Part shown: positions 62,571 through 64,000 of the stretch, in pieces | Layout of the letters: every line of letters begins with the position of its first letter | Position numbering within the stretch: position 1 is the first letter of the stretch | Source of the DNA: Bacteroidales bacterium | Lineage (GTDB): Bacteria > Bacteroidota > Bacteroidia > Bacteroidales > UBA10428 | DNA length: 64,000 bases | Direction of reading: 5' to 3' | NCBI GenBank assembly: GCA_016928305.1 | Contig: JAFGKY010000005.1 | Location: 1 to 64,000 of the forward strand | Notes under the pieces: generated by a model | What the model was told of the DNA's origin: nothing | The model's input: the letters and a program-made list of their open reading frames with translations, nothing else | Database searches by the model: none | Made by a program: the position numbers and the translations under genes

Positions 62571-63824
62571 ATAAATATTCGCCCCAATTCCCCTCATATC
62601 CTCCACAAACGTCGGATACGTCACATCCACGGCTTCTGCTGTATCGACAACCGTATCCCCTTCAGCTGCCAGTCCTGCTACTGCCAGTGCCATCACCATA
62701 CGATGGTCGTCATAGCCATGCACGTGTGTCCCTGTCAGCTTACTCTGATGAATGACTATCCCGTCCTTTAATTCCTCAATGCTGGCTCCCATCTTCGACA
62801 GCTCAGTGTTACATGCGGCAATGCGATCACATTCCTTCAGGCGGGCCTGTGCAACATTCAGCAGCCGTGTCGTACCTGTTGCAAAGCAACCTGTCACTGC
62901 CAATGCAGGCAGAGCATCAGGTGTATCATTCATGTCAATATCAATACCCTGCAACTTACCTCCTTTCACCCAAACTCCTTCCGATGTGTGTTTTAATCCT
63001 ACTCCCATCTTTTCGAGGTGGGTAAACAGTGCCTTATCCCCCTGATGATCGGCAAAATCAAGTCCTCTGATCAGAATTTCAGAACCTGTTATTGCAGCAG
63101 CACAGGCTGAAAAGGTTGAAGATGAAAAATCAGCCGGTATCATGCGTTCAAAAGCCTTGTATTGTTGTCTTCCTTTAATATAAAACCAATTGAGACCCTT
63201 GTGCTCAAATTGAATGTTCATTTTTCGCAACCAGTCGAGTGTCATCTCCACATATGGCTTTTCATGTAAATTCTCAACGGTGATTTCTGTATCTCCTTGG
63301 GCCAGCGGGCAGGCTATCAGCAATGCTGTAAGGAACTGCGAACTGATGCCGTTAACGGTGGTTTTTCCACCTATTATTGGACCTTGAATTACGAAAGGAC
63401 ATCTGCCATCCCCAGATTTCGGTATCTTCACTCCCAGCTTTTCCAGAGCTGAAAGCAGAGGAGTCATAGGCCTTGTCCGAATCGATTTATCACCGTCAAA
63501 TTTTACGGGGTGTTCTGCCAGGGCACAAAGAGCAGTTTGTATACGCAGGGTAGTGCCTGAATTTCCGACATCAACCAGCCGGCAGGAATGATGAGGTCTG
63601 CCTCCCACTCCCTTAATGACCCAATCTTTTCCTGTTTCAACCTCAGCCCCCATTTCTTTAGCCCCGGCAATGGATGAAAGCGCATCGGCAGAGATCAGTG
63701 GATTTTTCAATACCGAAATACCATTTGCCATGGCAGCAATGGATACTGCACGAATGGTATGGGATTTCGATGCGGGTATCAGGATTTCACCTGCCAGTGT
63801 TGATTTTGTCGACCAAAGTTTCAT
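62550..63824 (-). CDS. aroA: 3-phosphoshikimate 1-carboxyvinyltransferase (EPSP synthase)
   Basis: 424 residues from the ATG at 63822-63824; the frame is open further upstream but only this Met gives the native start KLWSTKSTLAGEILIPASKSHTIRA, with the PEP/shikimate-binding Lys. Other features are DVGNSGTTLRIQTALC, ISSQFLTALLIACPLA, MNDTPDALPALAV and HVHGYDDHRMVMALAVAGL (catalytic Asp and Lys region: DDHR). It makes EPSP from shikimate 3-phosphate and PEP, feeding aroC. The C-terminal few residues are encoded by a dispersed repeat. Confidence 0.94.
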   Translation of the reverse strand: MKLWSTKSTLAGEILIPASKSHTIRAVSIAAMANGISVLKNPLISADALSSIAGAKEMGAEVETGKDWVIKGVGGRPHHSCRLVDVGNSGTTLRIQTALCALAEHPVKFDGDKSIRTRPMTPLLSALEKLGVKIPKSGDGRCPFVIQGPIIGGKTTVNGISSQFLTALLIACPLAQGDTEITVENLHEKPYVEMTLDWLRKMNIQFEHKGLNWFYIKGRQQYKAFERMIPADFSSSTFSACAAAITGSEILIRGLDFADHQGDKALFTHLEKMGVGLKHTSEGVWVKGGKLQGIDIDMNDTPDALPALAVTGCFATGTTRLLNVAQARLKECDRIAACNTELSKMGASIEELKDGIVIHQSKLTGTHVHGYDDHRMVMALAVAGLAAEGDTVVDTAEAVDVTYPTFVEDMRGIGANIYIVKNEK

Positions 63825-64000
63825 GATAATATCAGGTCGGGCGAAGATAGTGAATGAGAAAGGAAATTGCAAATGCCAGGGAAGAAGAGACAAGGAACGA
63901 GTAATGCAAGAATCAAGACAAATCGTTTTTTTTACTATTCCCCACACTAAGTGTAGTTTTCAAATAGTTTAATAACGCAAGAATATATACATATTCATAA

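Noticed and set aside
1-64000. tRNA, rRNA, CRISPR, prophage or transposase genes
   Set aside because: No cloverleaf, direct-repeat array with spacers, or transposase/integrase motif (DDE, Y1, HUH) was seen in the translations or gaps.

Overview
This 64 kb window is chromosomal DNA from a member of the Bacteroidota, most likely an anaerobic or microaerobic relative of the Bacteroidales/Marinilabiliales. The evidence is a type IX secretion C-terminal domain, hybrid two-component sensors with Reg_prop propellers, a DUF4492-cydA-cydB operon, a parA-parB-DUF5683-mltD string, TAnnTTTG-type promoter elements, few Shine-Dalgarno sequences, and Hcp with an Fnr-type regulator. Most protein functions were assigned by reading motifs in the translations; no database search was run.

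Layout. 1-4.3 kb: secreted and surface proteins (a repeat-rich adhesin-like protein cut by the left edge, an NTF2-like protein, a small T9SS cargo, an NmrA-like reductase, a lipoprotein) separated by dispersed palindromic repeats. 4.6-10.5 kb: two large sensor kinases back to back. 10.7-12.1 kb: a PNPOx-fold protein and a metallo-beta-lactamase-fold hydrolase. 12.1-24.8 kb: an unusual biosynthetic cluster. 25-27.3 kb: a small membrane protein coupled to a PAS hybrid kinase. 27.3-50.3 kb: mostly housekeeping (gpsA, pgi, lpxK, sppA, folK, radC, rpsT, rpsP, rimM, mltD, parAB, pssA, cytochrome bd). 50.5-53.4 kb: fucose isomerase and its GntR regulator. 53.5-56.6 kb: cupin, Hcp and a Crp/Fnr regulator. 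56.6-63.8 kb: a membrane protein, a YbjQ protein, tag, lipA, a divergent chorismate synthase and aroA, among long repeats.

The 12.1-24.8 kb cluster is the best candidate for an undescribed system. It combines one FabF-type ketosynthase, one free ACP, a stand-alone acyltransferase, a KAS III-like protein, two enoyl-CoA hydratases, a 3-hydroxyacyl-CoA dehydrogenase, a hotdog thioesterase, two AcpS-like proteins with complementary motif losses, three B12-binding radical SAM proteins and a tiny membrane protein ending in a flavinylation-like motif. No FabG, FabZ or FabI is present, so chain processing would have to use beta-oxidation-type enzymes (inference). The product cannot be read from sequence.

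Several dispersed repeat families occupy the intergenic spaces. The largest is a roughly 380-400 bp element present as an inverted pair around tag-lipA-aroC, with a partial third copy upstream of hcp. No tRNA, rRNA, CRISPR array, transposase or phage gene was seen.
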